A DNA stretch of 33,408 nucleotides from Sulfurisoma sp. (lineage in GTDB: Bacteria; Pseudomonadota; Gammaproteobacteria; Burkholderiales; Rhodocyclaceae). A program made the translations under genes and the position numbers. Below are positions 17,012-27,800 of this stretch, one piece after another (within the stretch, counting starts at the first letter, position 1; each line of letters opens with the position of its first letter). Location of the stretch: assembly GCA_030691075.1 (NCBI GenBank), contig JAUYFI010000003.1:1-33408 (forward strand). Reading direction: 5' to 3'. Below the pieces are notes generated by a model, which worked only from the letters and a program-made list of their open reading frames with translations, was not told where the DNA came from and made no database searches.

Positions 17012-17422
17012 GTGAAATCCGCCATCCTCGCCATTCTCGCCACCCTGGCGCTGGGCGCCGCCGCCAGCGCCCACGCGCTCACCGCCGCCGAATACCAGGC
17101 CGGCCTCGCCGCCGCCGCAAAAGCAGCCGAACCCGCCTTCGCCGGCTTCTCCGCCCAGCGCGGCGAAGCCTTCTACCGTTCCACCCACGGCGGCGACTGG
17201 AGCTGCGCCACCTGTCATACCGACAGCCCGACGCAAAGCGGCAGCCATGCCGTCACCCGCAAGGCCGTCAAGCCGCTGGCCCCGACGGCCAATCCCGAGC
17301 GCTTCACCCGCGCCGACAAGATCGAAAAGTGGTTCAAGCGCAACTGCAACGACGTGCTAAAGCGCGAATGCACGCCGCGCGAACAGGGCGATTTCATCGC
17401 CTATCTGCTGAGCGTCAAATAA
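17012..17422 (+). CDS. SHP-type monoheme cytochrome c (DUF1924)
   Basis: This 136-residue periplasmic cytochrome has a signal peptide (about 1-22, ending ASAHA) and a single heme motif CATCH near residue 69. Its layout, with a late RNCNDVLKRECTPREQGDF segment, fits the sphaeroides heme protein family, in which an Asn can be displaced by oxygen at the heme iron. The start is GTG with AGGAG 6 bases upstream. It is the first gene of a three-gene unit with a diheme cytochrome and a cytochrome b561, the known SHP gene context. The physiological substrate is not established. Confidence 0.85.
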   Translation: MKSAILAILATLALGAAASAHALTAAEYQAGLAAAAKAAEPAFAGFSAQRGEAFYRSTHGGDWSCATCHTDSPTQSGSHAVTRKAVKPLAPTANPERFTRADKIEKWFKRNCNDVLKRECTPREQGDFIAYLLSVK

Positions 17423-17432
17423 GGGGGCTACC

Positions 17433-17900
17433 ATGAAAAAAACACTCATACTGCTCGCCCTCGCGACCACGACGACAGTCGCCTTCGCCGGCGATCACGC
17501 CTACGGCCCCTTCCCCGCCGCCTACGTCGAGGAGTGCGCGAGCTGCCACGTCGCCTATCCGCCGCAACTCCTGACCGCGCCCGGCTGGCAGGCAATGATG
17601 AACAGCCTCGACAAGCACTATGGCGTCGACGCCAGCCTCGAGGCAAAGCGCCGTGCCGCCATCGCCGACTTTTTGCAGCGGAATGCCAGCCGCCGCGACA
17701 AACACGCGGCGCCCGCGCAACCGCCGCGAATGACGCAGACCGCGTGGTTCCGCAAGGAACATGGCCCGCTGCCAGCGAAGGCGACCAAGGCCCTGCCCGC
17801 CGCCGCGCAGTGCGAAAGCTGCCACACCGCCGCCGAGCGCGGCGACTACAACGAGTCCGGCCTGCGCCTGCCCGCCGGCTATCGCAAGAAGGAAGGCTGA
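17433..17900 (+). CDS. Diheme cytochrome c (DHC family)
   Basis: This 155-residue periplasmic protein has a signal peptide (about 1-19) and two heme motifs, CASCH (near 36) and CESCH (near 127), as in DHC, the usual electron donor to SHP. It starts 10 bases after the SHP stop with GGGGG upstream and is followed 1 base later by the cytochrome b gene. The middle part (RRAAIADFL, around residues 73-81) is encoded by sequence that on the opposite strand matches most of the dispersed repeat. This may be chance, since IADFL is ordinary in this family. Confidence 0.88.
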   Translation: MKKTLILLALATTTTVAFAGDHAYGPFPAAYVEECASCHVAYPPQLLTAPGWQAMMNSLDKHYGVDASLEAKRRAAIADFLQRNASRRDKHAAPAQPPRMTQTAWFRKEHGPLPAKATKALPAAAQCESCHTAAERGDYNESGLRLPAGYRKKEG

Positions 17901-17901
17901 A

Positions 17902-18594
17902 ATGAGCACAACGGAAAAACGAGGCATCCTCGTCTGGGACATTCCCACCCGCGTCTTCCACTGGTCGCTGGCGGCCAGCTTCGTCGGCGCCTACCTCACC
18001 TCGGAATCGGAACGCCTCGCCGCCATCCATATCGCCTTTGGCTACGCCCTGCTCGGCCTGATCGCCTTCCGCCTGGTCTGGGGCTTCATCGGCTCGCGTT
18101 ACGCCCGCTTCTCCGAGTTCGTGCGCGGCCCCGCCGCCGTGATCGACTATGCGAAATCGCTCATCGCCGGCCGGCCACGGCACTTCATCGGCCACAATCC
18201 CGCCGGCGCCGTGGCCATCGTGCTGCTGCTCGCCCTCGGGCTGGCCACCGGCGCTTCGGGCTGGGCGATGCACGAGGAACTGGGCGGCGAGTGGCTGGAG
18301 AAATTGCACGAAGCCAGCGCCAATGCCATGCTTGCGCTTGTCGTCATCCACCTCGTCGGAGTCGCCGTGAGCAGCCTGCTGCACAAGGAGAACCTGGTGC
18401 GCGCCATGGTCACCGGCCGCAAGAACGGCACACCCGGGGACGGCATCGAACGCGGCAATGGCTTCTTCGCCCTGTTGCTGGCCGCTGCCGTGGCCGCCTT
18501 CGGCTGGAGTTCGTTGCAGGATGCGTCCAAGGCCGCGCCTGGCAAGAAGGTCGGCCACGAGAAGAAGCACGACGGCCACAAACATGCCGACTAA
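17902..18594 (+). CDS. Cytochrome b561-type membrane protein
   Basis: This 230-residue integral membrane protein has the Ni/Fe-hydrogenase-type cytochrome b561 fold. It has four main membrane helices, with heme-ligand histidines in TRVFHWSL, AAIHIAFGY and ALVVIHLVGV, plus a fifth hydrophobic stretch near the C-terminus and a His/Lys-rich tail. It should pass electrons from the quinone pool to the periplasmic DHC and SHP cytochromes encoded upstream. The ATG lies 1 base after the DHC stop. The response regulator follows 9 bases later, so the five genes may form one operon. Confidence 0.88.
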   Translation: MSTTEKRGILVWDIPTRVFHWSLAASFVGAYLTSESERLAAIHIAFGYALLGLIAFRLVWGFIGSRYARFSEFVRGPAAVIDYAKSLIAGRPRHFIGHNPAGAVAIVLLLALGLATGASGWAMHEELGGEWLEKLHEASANAMLALVVIHLVGVAVSSLLHKENLVRAMVTGRKNGTPGDGIERGNGFFALLLAAAVAAFGWSSLQDASKAAPGKKVGHEKKHDGHKHAD

Positions 18595-18603
18595 AATCCG
18601 CCC

Positions 18604-19266
18604 ATGCGCATCCTGATCGTCGAAGACGACCGCCTGCTTGGCGAGGGCATCCTCGCCGGCATCCGGCAGGCAGGCTTCGCGGCCGACTGGGTGCAAGACG
18701 GTGCGGCCGCGCTGGCGGCCGCCCAGTCCGAGCCCTTCTCGGCCGTCGTTCTCGACCTCGGGCTGCCGCGGCTGTCGGGCCTCGATGTGCTGCGCGAACT
18801 GCGCGCAAAGCGCAATGCCATCCCCGTGCTGATCCTCACCGCCCGCGATACATCGAAGGACGTGATCGCCGGCCTCGACGCTGGCGGCGACGACTACATG
18901 ATCAAGCCCTTCGACCTCGGCGAACTCGCCGCCCGGCTGCGCGCCCTGATCCGCCGCTCCGCCGGCGGCGCCGCGCCGCTGCTGCAACACGGCGAGCTGA
19001 CCCTCGATCCGGCCGCGCGCTCGGTGCGCTGGCAGGGCCACGCCGTCGAACTCGCCCCGCGCGAATTCGCGCTGCTGCACGAACTGCTGCTGGGCGCCGG
19101 CCGCGTGCTCACCCGCGCGCAACTCGAAGCCAAGCTCTACCCCTGGGGCGAGGAAGTCGAATCGAACGCACTCGAAGTGCATATTCATCACCTGCGCAAG
19201 AAGCTCGCCCCCGAACTGATCCGCACCGTGCGCGGCGTCGGCTACATGGTGCCGCGCGATGAATAG
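18604..19266 (+). CDS. OmpR/PhoB-family response regulator
   Basis: This 220-residue regulator has a receiver domain with IVEDD, phospho-site Asp51 (VVLDLGLPRLSG) and Lys101 (MIKPFD), and a C-terminal winged-helix DNA-binding domain (about 125-218; APREFALLHEL, HIHHLRKKL, VRGVGYM). It resembles the QseB/PmrA group. The sensor kinase follows with an 8-base overlap. Co-location with the SHP/DHC/cytochrome b genes suggests it controls them. Confidence 0.93.
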   Translation: MRILIVEDDRLLGEGILAGIRQAGFAADWVQDGAAALAAAQSEPFSAVVLDLGLPRLSGLDVLRELRAKRNAIPVLILTARDTSKDVIAGLDAGGDDYMIKPFDLGELAARLRALIRRSAGGAAPLLQHGELTLDPAARSVRWQGHAVELAPREFALLHELLLGAGRVLTRAQLEAKLYPWGEEVESNALEVHIHHLRKKLAPELIRTVRGVGYMVPRDE

Positions 19267-20662
19267 CCTGCGGTTGCGGCTCATCGCCGGCGTGCTCGTG
19301 CTGGTCACGGCGATCTGGCTGGCGGTGGCGCTGGCCGCGTGGTTCGAGACCCGCCACGAGACCGAGGAAATCCTCGACGCCCATCTCGCCCAGGCCGCGA
19401 CGCTGCTCGCCGCCTTCGTCGGCGCGGAGGACGACGAGGCCGACGATCTCAACGAGCACCTGCCCGCCCACCGCTACCTGCGCAAGGTCACCTTTCAGGT
19501 CTGGGAGAAAGGCGACAAGCTGCGCGTCCATTCCGCCAACGCGCCCGATCATCGCCTGGCGCCGGCCGACCATGGTTTCGCCGACAGCGAGTTCGACGGC
19601 CACCGCTGGCGCGTCTACAGCGTCTGGAATGGCAACTACCTGGTCCAGGTCGGCGAAACGCGCGAGGCGCGCGACGACATTTCGCGCGAACTCGCCGGCC
19701 ACCTGCTGGCGCCGCTGGCCATCGCCCTGCCGCTGCTGGCGCTGGCGCTGGCGCTGCTCATCGGCCGCGGCCTGCGCCCCCTGTCCCGCCTCGCCGACGA
19801 CATCGGCCGCCGCGACGCCAGCCGGCTCGACCCGATCGACGCCACCGATGCTCCGCGCGAACTGAAGCCGGTGCTCGACCGTCTCAACCAGCTCTTCGCC
19901 CGCCTCGGCGCTTCGCTCGAACAGGAGCGCCGCTTCACCGCCGACGCCGCCCACGAACTGCGCACCCCGCTGGCGGCCATGCGCACCCACGCCCAGGTCG
20001 CACAGGGCGCGGGCGACGCGCAATCGCGCGATGCCGCGCTGGCCAACGTAATCGAGGCGACCGACCGCGCCACCCACCTCCTCGAACAGCTGCTGACGCT
20101 GGCGCGGGTCGACACGGCGGCGATCAGCGGCACCTTCGCTCCCTGCGACCTGCGCCAGATCGCGGCGGAGGCCATTGCCCTGGCCGCGCCGGCCGCAATG
20201 GCCAAGGACGTCGATCTCGCGCTGACTGACGGACCGGCCGTGCCCATCCACGGCGATGCCGCCCTGCTCGGCGTGCTGCTGCGCAACCTCATCGACAACG
20301 CCGTGCGCTACAGCCCTGCAGGCGTCGGCGTGACCGGAGGGAATCCCCCTTGCGGGACTGGCGTGACGGCGCGCATATTGCAGGACGGCACTCCCTGCAT
20401 CGAAATCATCGACCAGGGCCCCGGCATTCCGCCCGAGGAACGCGCCCGCGTGCTCGACCGCTTCTACCGCGTGGCCGGCAGCAACGAGACCGGCTCGGGC
20501 CTGGGCCTGTCGATCGCCGCGCGCATCGCCGAACTGCACGGCGCGCGCCTCGAACTGGCCGACGGTCCCGACGGAATTGGCCTGTGCGCGCGGGCGGTGT
20601 TTCCGGTCACCCTCACGGTTACGTCAACCCGCCAAATCCATCCTCCGCTGAGTCCGGGCTGA
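19259..20662 (+). CDS. Sensor histidine kinase (QseC/PmrB-like) with a repeat-encoded insert
   Basis: This 467-residue kinase has TM1 (about 8-28), a periplasmic domain (about 30-148), TM2 (about 150-169), a linker, HisKA with phospho-site His232 in DAAHELRTPLAAM, and a HATPase with NLIDNAVRYSP, IDQGPGIP and GSGLGLSIA. After the N box, residues about 355-370 ([16 protein letters not shown]) are encoded by a long-form copy of the dispersed repeat. The insert is in frame in a surface loop before the next strand, so the enzyme may still work. The signal is unknown; the gene order suggests redox or oxygen-related input. Confidence 0.92.
   Translation: MNSLRLRLIAGVLVLVTAIWLAVALAAWFETRHETEEILDAHLAQAATLLAAFVGAEDDEADDLNEHLPAHRYLRKVTFQVWEKGDKLRVHSANAPDHRLAPADHGFADSEFDGHRWRVYSVWNGNYLVQVGETREARDDISRELAGHLLAPLAIALPLLALALALLIGRGLRPLSRLADDIGRRDASRLDPIDATDAPRELKPVLDRLNQLFARLGASLEQERRFTADAAHELRTPLAAMRTHAQVAQGAGDAQSRDAALANVIEATDRATHLLEQLLTLARVDTAAISGTFAPCDLRQIAAEAIALAAPAAMAKDVDLALTDGPAVPIHGDAALLGVLLRNLIDNAVRYSPAGVGVTGGNPPCGTGVTARILQDGTPCIEIIDQGPGIPPEERARVLDRFYRVAGSNETGSGLGLSIAARIAELHGARLELADGPDGIGLCARAVFPVTLTVTSTRQIHPPLSPG
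20324..20371 (+). repeat. Dispersed coding repeat, long form, copy in the sensor kinase
   Basis: GTCGGCGTGACC is followed by GGAGGGAATCCCCC, then TTGCGGGAC and TGGCGTGACGGCG (48 bases). The outer parts match the two halves of the short form. The internal module has a GGGAATCCC palindrome and a C-run/G-run pair. It encodes [16 protein letters not shown] in the ATP-binding domain. Confidence 0.85.
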
Positions 20663-20683
20663 CGAACAGGTGGAGGGTCGCGC

Positions 20684-21034
20684 TTATCTCGGCCCGACGG
20701 TTCCGAGCAGTTTGGCAAGACCGTCACGAACGATCTGTTCGTCACCGGAAGAGAGTTTCCCAAGCTGACCGCGGACCAGACGCTGGTCGAGGGTGAAGAG
20801 TTTGAAACGCACCATCGAGGGCGCTGGCAAGCCGGCGGCGATCGGATCGGCAAGCGGGCAGTCGAGCGGCCAGGGCGCATTGCTTCGCGAGGTGATCATG
20901 GCCATGACCGAATGACCGGCCGGGGTGTTGAACGCCACGTTGTCCGAGAGCACCAGCGCCGGGCGATTCTTGGTGGCATTGCGGTCGGTGAAGGGGAATG
21001 GCACGCGCACGACCGAGAAACGCTCAAAGCTCAC
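20684..21034 (-). CDS. PemK/MazF-family toxin
   Basis: This 116-residue protein has the PemK/MazF layout: an N-terminal VVRVPFPFTD strand, KNRPALVLSD, a central VMAMITS strand and a C-terminal helix. MazF-type toxins cleave single-stranded RNA at short motifs. I chose the GTG start at 21034-21032, which overlaps the end of the AbrB-type gene by 11 bases and gives the conserved N-terminus; an upstream ATG would add 29 non-conserved residues. It is convergent with the sensor kinase gene, with a 21-base gap. Confidence 0.85.
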   Translation of the reverse strand: MSFERFSVVRVPFPFTDRNATKNRPALVLSDNVAFNTPAGHSVMAMITSRSNAPWPLDCPLADPIAAGLPAPSMVRFKLFTLDQRLVRGQLGKLSSGDEQIVRDGLAKLLGTVGPR

Positions 21035-21254
21035 GATAGGCTTCCTCGTCGGCGACACCCGCCCATTCGGAGAGCGTGCCTTCGACGGCGCGCAAGTATT
21101 CGATGTCCATCGGTTGCACACGACGCACCGTCGCCGTGCCGTCGGCGCCGACTTCCCAGGCGATCAGGTCGCCGGGCGTGACATTCAGCGCGGCGCGAAC
21201 GTCCTGTGGAATGGTGGTTTGGCCTTTGGCCGTGATCTTGGCAATAGCTAGCAT
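21024..21254 (-). CDS. AbrB/MazE-family antitoxin
   Basis: This 76-residue protein has an AbrB/SpoVT swapped-hairpin DNA-binding domain ([21 protein letters not shown]) and a C-terminal acidic tail ([13 protein letters not shown]) that would wrap the toxin. It should repress its own operon and neutralise the PemK/MazF-type toxin with which it overlaps. AGGAGAG precedes the ATG, and a TATAGT sequence with two GTAAG repeats lies upstream. The segment encoding EVGADGTAT resembles the dispersed repeat, with two codons in a different order, so its membership is doubtful. Confidence 0.87.
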   Translation of the reverse strand: MLAIAKITAKGQTTIPQDVRAALNVTPGDLIAWEVGADGTATVRRVQPMDIEYLRAVEGTLSEWAGVADEEAYREL

Positions 21255-21361
21255 TCTTCTCTCCTTGTAATGCCATCCTTACTTTCTTACTATACAGCAA
21301 CCATTCGGTCGAAGAGGGGTTGCCGCAGATGGTGGCGCCGGCGGCAGGCATAATGCCGCCC

Positions 21362-23467
<2,106 letters not shown>

Positions 23468-23470
<3 letters not shown>

Positions 23471-23497
23471 GAAACGCCCCTCGCGGGGCGTTTCTCA
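23468..23497. terminator. Hairpin terminator between ygiQ and the tusE-like gene
   Basis: TGAGAAACGCCCC (23468-23480) pairs perfectly over 13 bases with GGGGCGTTTCTCA (23485-23497) around a TCGC loop. A T tract follows on the plus strand at 23511-23517, after a G-rich spacer. The ygiQ stop codon is its first three bases. It probably serves both convergent genes. Confidence 0.8.
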
Positions 23498-23520
23498 TTG
23501 GGGTTGGGGCTTTTTTTGTT

Positions 23521-23850
23521 TTAGACGCAGCCGGTGGGCTTGGGCATGCCGGCGTAGCGGCCCGCCTGCTTGGCCGGGCCGTAGGGGAAGAGATCGAACA
23601 GATACTTCTTCTCCGCATATTCCTCGCCGAGATCGGCGCCGATGGTCTTGGTCATCGCGCGCAGGTTCGGCGCCGTGCCGTATTCGGCGTAGTAGTTGCG
23701 GATCCAGTTGATCACCCGCCAGTGCTTGTCGCCGAGGTCCAACTTATCCTGGGCGGACAGGCTCGTCGCCACCTCCTCGGACCAGTCGTCGAGATTCGCC
23801 AGAAAGCCTTCGGCATCGGTTTCGATCTGCCTGCCATTGACTTCGATCAT
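23521..23850 (-). CDS. tusE: TusE/DsrC-family sulfur carrier protein
   Basis: This 109-residue protein belongs to the DsrC/TusE family, which carries sulfur on a C-terminal cysteine. The penultimate Cys108 is present in GMPKPTGCV. The second conserved DsrC cysteine, 11 residues earlier, is Gly97 here (KQAGRYAG), so it lacks the DsrC two-cysteine arm and fits a TusE-type role in tRNA thiolation or a related carrier function. Other tus genes are not in the window. It has AGGAG upstream and converges with ygiQ across a shared hairpin. Confidence 0.88.
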   Translation of the reverse strand: MIEVNGRQIETDAEGFLANLDDWSEEVATSLSAQDKLDLGDKHWRVINWIRNYYAEYGTAPNLRAMTKTIGADLGEEYAEKKYLFDLFPYGPAKQAGRYAGMPKPTGCV

Positions 23851-23977
23851 GTTTTTTCTCCTGTCGGGATGTGGGGGTAATGGATTAGGTCTGTAATTAG
23901 CCGATAATTCTACTCAGGTATTTATCCGAGTCAACAGGTCAACTAATAAAAATCCTGTGGGAGTGGGCGGAAAAGGA

Positions 23978-24013
23978 AAATCCCCTTGCAACCGATTGAT
24001 CGCAAGGGGATTT
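23978..24013 (-). terminator. Hairpin downstream of the Xre antitoxin gene
   Basis: AAATCCCCTTGC (23978-23989) pairs with GCAAGGGGATTT (24002-24013) over 12 bases with a 12-base loop. On the minus strand it begins 6 bases past the antitoxin stop and is followed by a T-rich stretch, as expected for an intrinsic terminator. Confidence 0.75.
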
Positions 24014-24018
24014 GTAGG

Positions 24019-24333
24019 TCAGACCGCCGCCAGCCGTTCGACAGTATCCGGGTAACGCTCAACCAGGCGGATCAGCAGGGCGGCCTGGGCATTCGGCCGC
24101 GCCCGGCCCTGTTCCCAATTCTCCAAGGTGCGCGGGTTGGTGCGCAGGTAGCGGGCGAACACCGGGCGGGACAGGTGCAGGCGCTCCCGCAGGGCCATCA
24201 GTTCTAGCGCGCTGACCTCCGGCGCCGGCCTCGCCTCTACATCGTAGGTGCGCAGCGTGCGCTTGCCGGCGCGCTCTTCAGCCAAGGCATCGAAGCCCTC
24301 GGCAATCTCGGAAAACAGGTTCCGCTTCTTCAT
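24019..24333 (-). CDS. Xre-family antitoxin (NadS/HigA-like)
   Basis: This 104-residue protein has a C-terminal helix-turn-helix of the Xre type (LRERLHLSRPVFARYLRTNPRTLENWEQGRARPNA) and an N-terminal segment (MKKRNLFSEIAEGFDALAEERAGKRTLR) typical of NadS-like antitoxins. It would bind its own promoter and a RelE-like toxin. Its ATG overlaps the stop codon of the upstream toxin remnant as ATGA, preserving the usual toxin-first order. With the toxin decayed, it is an orphan here and may only act as a DNA-binding protein. Confidence 0.85.
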   Translation of the reverse strand: MKKRNLFSEIAEGFDALAEERAGKRTLRTYDVEARPAPEVSALELMALRERLHLSRPVFARYLRTNPRTLENWEQGRARPNAQAALLIRLVERYPDTVERLAAV

Positions 24334-24479
24334 TGTCGTGCCTCCAGTTCGCGTTTCAGCATGTCCTTGCCGCGCCTTGGGTCGGCATGGCGCAGTTTGC
24401 GCAGCCCACTGGCGCCCTCGATTACGTCGCCCGCCTCCGGGTTCTCCATCAGCGCATTCTGCAAGGCGCGTCGTTGCTT
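24330..24479 (-). pseudogene. Remnant of a RelE/HigB-type toxin gene
   Basis: Translation upstream of the antitoxin gives a fragment beginning KQRRALQNALMENPEAGDV and ending KDMLKRELEARQ before a TGA that overlaps the antitoxin ATG. Intact toxins of this family begin with about 20 more residues and, after GLRK..ADPRRGK, continue with a region such as GGIRVIYYW before an LKRELEAR ending. Here the N-terminus has no start codon and the sequence jumps from DPRRGK straight to DMLKREL. This indicates loss of the N-terminus and an internal in-frame deletion of roughly 40 codons. The fragment should be inactive. Confidence 0.75.
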
Positions 24480-24823
24480 GATGACTGGCGGGCCAGCAGT
24501 ATGCCAACGAAAACTGTCTAACGCCGCAAATGATTACTCGGCTCCCGAGCTTACTGTCTGGGCTCTAATTGCCCCTACCGGCCGGGTTTCCCAGACCTCC
24601 GACATACCTGGTCACCGAATGTCGATGGTCTTATACCATCGACTTGGCACCGATGTGTCATGAAGGATTGAAGGAAAGGCATTTCGGGGTCATTCAGGGT
24701 ATTCCAAAGGCTGAGCTGGCAGAGTTGCCCCCCGGTATTGCTCCAGCAAATCCTGAAAATGGTAATCACCCCCGGCCTGCGATGGGATAGCATTCGCCAT
24801 CCACCCGGCATCGGAGCGAGCGT
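24480..24823. promoter_or_regulatory. Region upstream of the cheB/cheR fusion operon, with a perfect hairpin
   Basis: No gene is visible in these 344 bases. GTCGATGG (24621-24628) and CCATCGAC (24636-24643) form a perfect 8-base-pair dyad around TCTTATA, about 180 bases before the start of the operon. It could be an operator or a transcript hairpin. I could not pick a convincing promoter. Upstream of about 24500 the sequence no longer resembles the toxin gene, which marks the break point of the decayed toxin. Confidence 0.4.
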
Positions 24824-27800
24824 ATGGCGACCAGGAAAGCAGCGAAAAAGGCCAAGCCCCAGCCGCCTGAAACTCCGGCGAGCGACGTCGTTTCGGCCGG
24901 CAAGGGGCCGGACGCGCGCTTTCCCATCGTCGGTATCGGCGCCTCCGCCGGCGGGCTGGAAGCCTACGAGCAGTTCTTCCGCAGCCTGCCCGCCGCCACC
25001 GGCCTGGCTTATGTGCTGGTGTCGCATCTCGATCCCGGCCATGTCAGCATCCTCACCGAGATCCTGCAACGTTCCACTGCCATGCCGGTGGTCGAGGCGC
25101 AGGACCAGATGGCGGTGTTGCCCAATCGCGTCCATGTCATTCCGCCCAACCGCGACATGGCGATCTTCCACGGCATCCTGCAACTCTCCGTACCCGAGCA
25201 ACCGCGCGGGCAGCGCATGCCCATCGACGCCTTCCTGCGTTCGCTGGCCGAGGATCAGGGCGAGCGGGCCATCGGCGTCATCCTCTCCGGCACCGGCACC
25301 GACGGCACCCTGGGGCTGCGCGCCATCCTCGGCGCCGGCGGTATCTCGCTGGTGCAGGAGCCGGACACGGCGAAATACGACGGCATGCCGGCAAGCGCCA
25401 TCCGGGCCGGCTGCGCCACCCATGTCCTGGCCGTCGAAAAAATGCCGGCGGCGCTGTTGTCGGGAGCGCGCAATCCGGTCCAACGGCACGAGTCGGCGCC
25501 GGCGGCGCCACCACCACCGCCATTGTCGCCCGGCGGCATGAACAAACTGCTGCTGCTGCTGCGCTCCGCCACCGGCCACGATTTTTCCCTTTACAAGAAA
25601 AGCACCATCGGTCGCCGCATCGAGCGGCGCATGGCGCACCACGACCTGACCGACATGGAGGTCTATGTTCGCTACCTGAAGGAGCATCCGACCGAGATAC
25701 AGGTGCTGTTCAAGGAACTGCTGATCAACGTCACCAGTTTCTTTCGCGATCCGGAGGCCTTTGCCGCCCTCAGGCAGGACATCCTGCCGCAGCTCTTTGC
25801 CGACAAGCCCGAGGATTACGTGTTCCGCGTCTGGGTGGCCGGCTGCGCGACGGGCGAAGAGGTTTACTCCATCGCCATCCTGCTGCGCGAGCTGATGAAC
25901 GAGACCCACCATGAGATTGGAGTCCAGATCTACGGCACCGACCTGGACGATGACGCCATCGCCGTCGCCCGCGCCGGCCTCTATCCGCCCAACATCGCGG
26001 CCGACGTGACGCCGGAGCGGCTGCGCCGTTTCTTCGTCAAGGACGATGCCGGTTACCGGATCAAGAAGGACATCCGCGAGATGGTGGTGTTCGCCATCCA
26101 GAACGTCATCAAGGATCCGCCCTTCACCAAGATGGACCTGGTCAGTTGCCGCAACCTGATGATCTATCTGGAACCGGAACTGCAAAACCGCCTGATTCCC
26201 GCTTTCCATTACGCCTTGAGGCCGAACGGGGTGCTGTTCCTGTCGCCTTCCGAGAGCCTCGGCAGCCACTCGGAGCTGTTCGCGGCGATCAATCGCAAGT
26301 GGAAGCTCTACCGCGTCGTTCATTCCGCCATCTCCACCCGCGCCGCATTGGCCGACGGCCTCTCCTGGACGGCGAAAGGCGGCGGCAAGGGGCCGGAAGA
26401 GGCGGCGAAGAAGGTGAAGGAAACCAATGTCGCCGAACTCACCCGGCGCGCGCTGCTCCAGTCCTTCGCGCCGGCCTCGGTGGTGGCCGACCATGCCGGG
26501 GATATCCTCTACGTGCACGGCGAGACCGGCAAGTACCTGCGCCCGGCGCCCGGCCATGCGACGCTCAACGTGGTCGAGATGGCGCGCGAAGGCCTGCAAC
26601 TGGAACTGCGCGTCGCCCTGCATGCCGCCAGCGAGGGCAAGCCCACCCTGGGACGGGAAGTGTCGGTGAAAACCAATGGCGACTTCCAGACCGTCAGCCT
26701 CGACGTGCGTCCCTTGCTGGATACCGATGCCAGCCCGGGCCTGTTGCTGGTCAGCTTCCGGGACGTGGCGCGGCCGGCCCAGGAAAAGTCGGCGCCGGCG
26801 ACACGGCGGCGGCGCGGCGCGGGCACGGTCGAAGGGGAGCGCATCGAGGAACTGGAACGCGACCTGGCCTATACGCGGGAGAACCTGCAATCCACCATCG
26901 AGGAACAGCAGGCCTCGAACGAAGAGCTCAAGTCGACCAACGAAGAGATGCAATCGACCAACGAGGAACTGCAATCCACCAACGAGGAACTGGAAACCTC
27001 GAAGGAGGAACTGCAATCGGTCAACGAGGAACTGATCACCGTCAACGCCGAACTGCAAGCCAAGATCGAACAACTGGCCGGCATGCAGAACGACATGAAG
27101 AACCTGCTCGACAACATCAATGTCGGCACCATTTTTCTCGACGAACATCTGTTCATTCGTCGCTTCACGCGCGATGCGACGCGGGTTTATCGCCTGGTCG
27201 CCACCGACGTCGGGCGACCGCTGGCCGACATCAAGGCGGATCTGGATAACGAGGATCTGCTGGCTAACGCGCGGACCGTGCTGGATACGCTGGTGCCGTG
27301 GCAACGCGAAGTGCGCATGAGCAGCGGGAAGACGTTTTTCGTGCGCATCCAGCCCTATCGCACGCTGGACAACATAATCGAGGGGGCGGTGCTGACTTTT
27401 ACCGACATCACCCAACTCAAGCAAACCCTGGATCAGCTTCTCGAAACCCAGGAGATCTCCCGCATGGGCCGATGGGATATGGACCTGGTCAACAATGTGC
27501 TGAGCTGGTCGGCGGGCATCTACCGGCTGTTTGAAATCGACCCGGCGAAGTTTGGCGCCACCTACGAAGCGTTTATCGAGCATGTTCACCCCGACGACCG
27601 CGACCGCGTCAACCAGGCCTATCTCGAGTCGTTGCGCACCGGGCAGGTCTACGAAATAACGCACCGCCTGCTCATGGAAGACGGGCGGGTCAAGTGGGTG
27701 AACGAAATCTGCCATACCGAGTACGACCCGGCGGGGAAACCCCTGCGCTCGATCGGCACCGTGCAGGACATTACCGTGCTCAAACTGGCGGAGGATGCCT

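Noticed and set aside
17649..17676. A further near-match to the dispersed repeat in the diheme cytochrome gene
   Set aside because: On the minus strand it matches most of the short form, but the encoded RRAAIADFL is plausible native sequence for the family, so I did not list it as a copy. Ortholog comparison would decide.
21128..21155. A repeat-like stretch in the AbrB-type antitoxin gene
   Set aside because: GGAAGTCGGCGCC and ACGGCG match, but the middle is rearranged and the residues fit the domain; evidence is insufficient.
26905..27050. Tandem 21-base repeats that look like a satellite
   Set aside because: They encode the STNEELQ heptads of a coiled coil typical of CheB/CheR-PAS fusions, so protein structure explains them.
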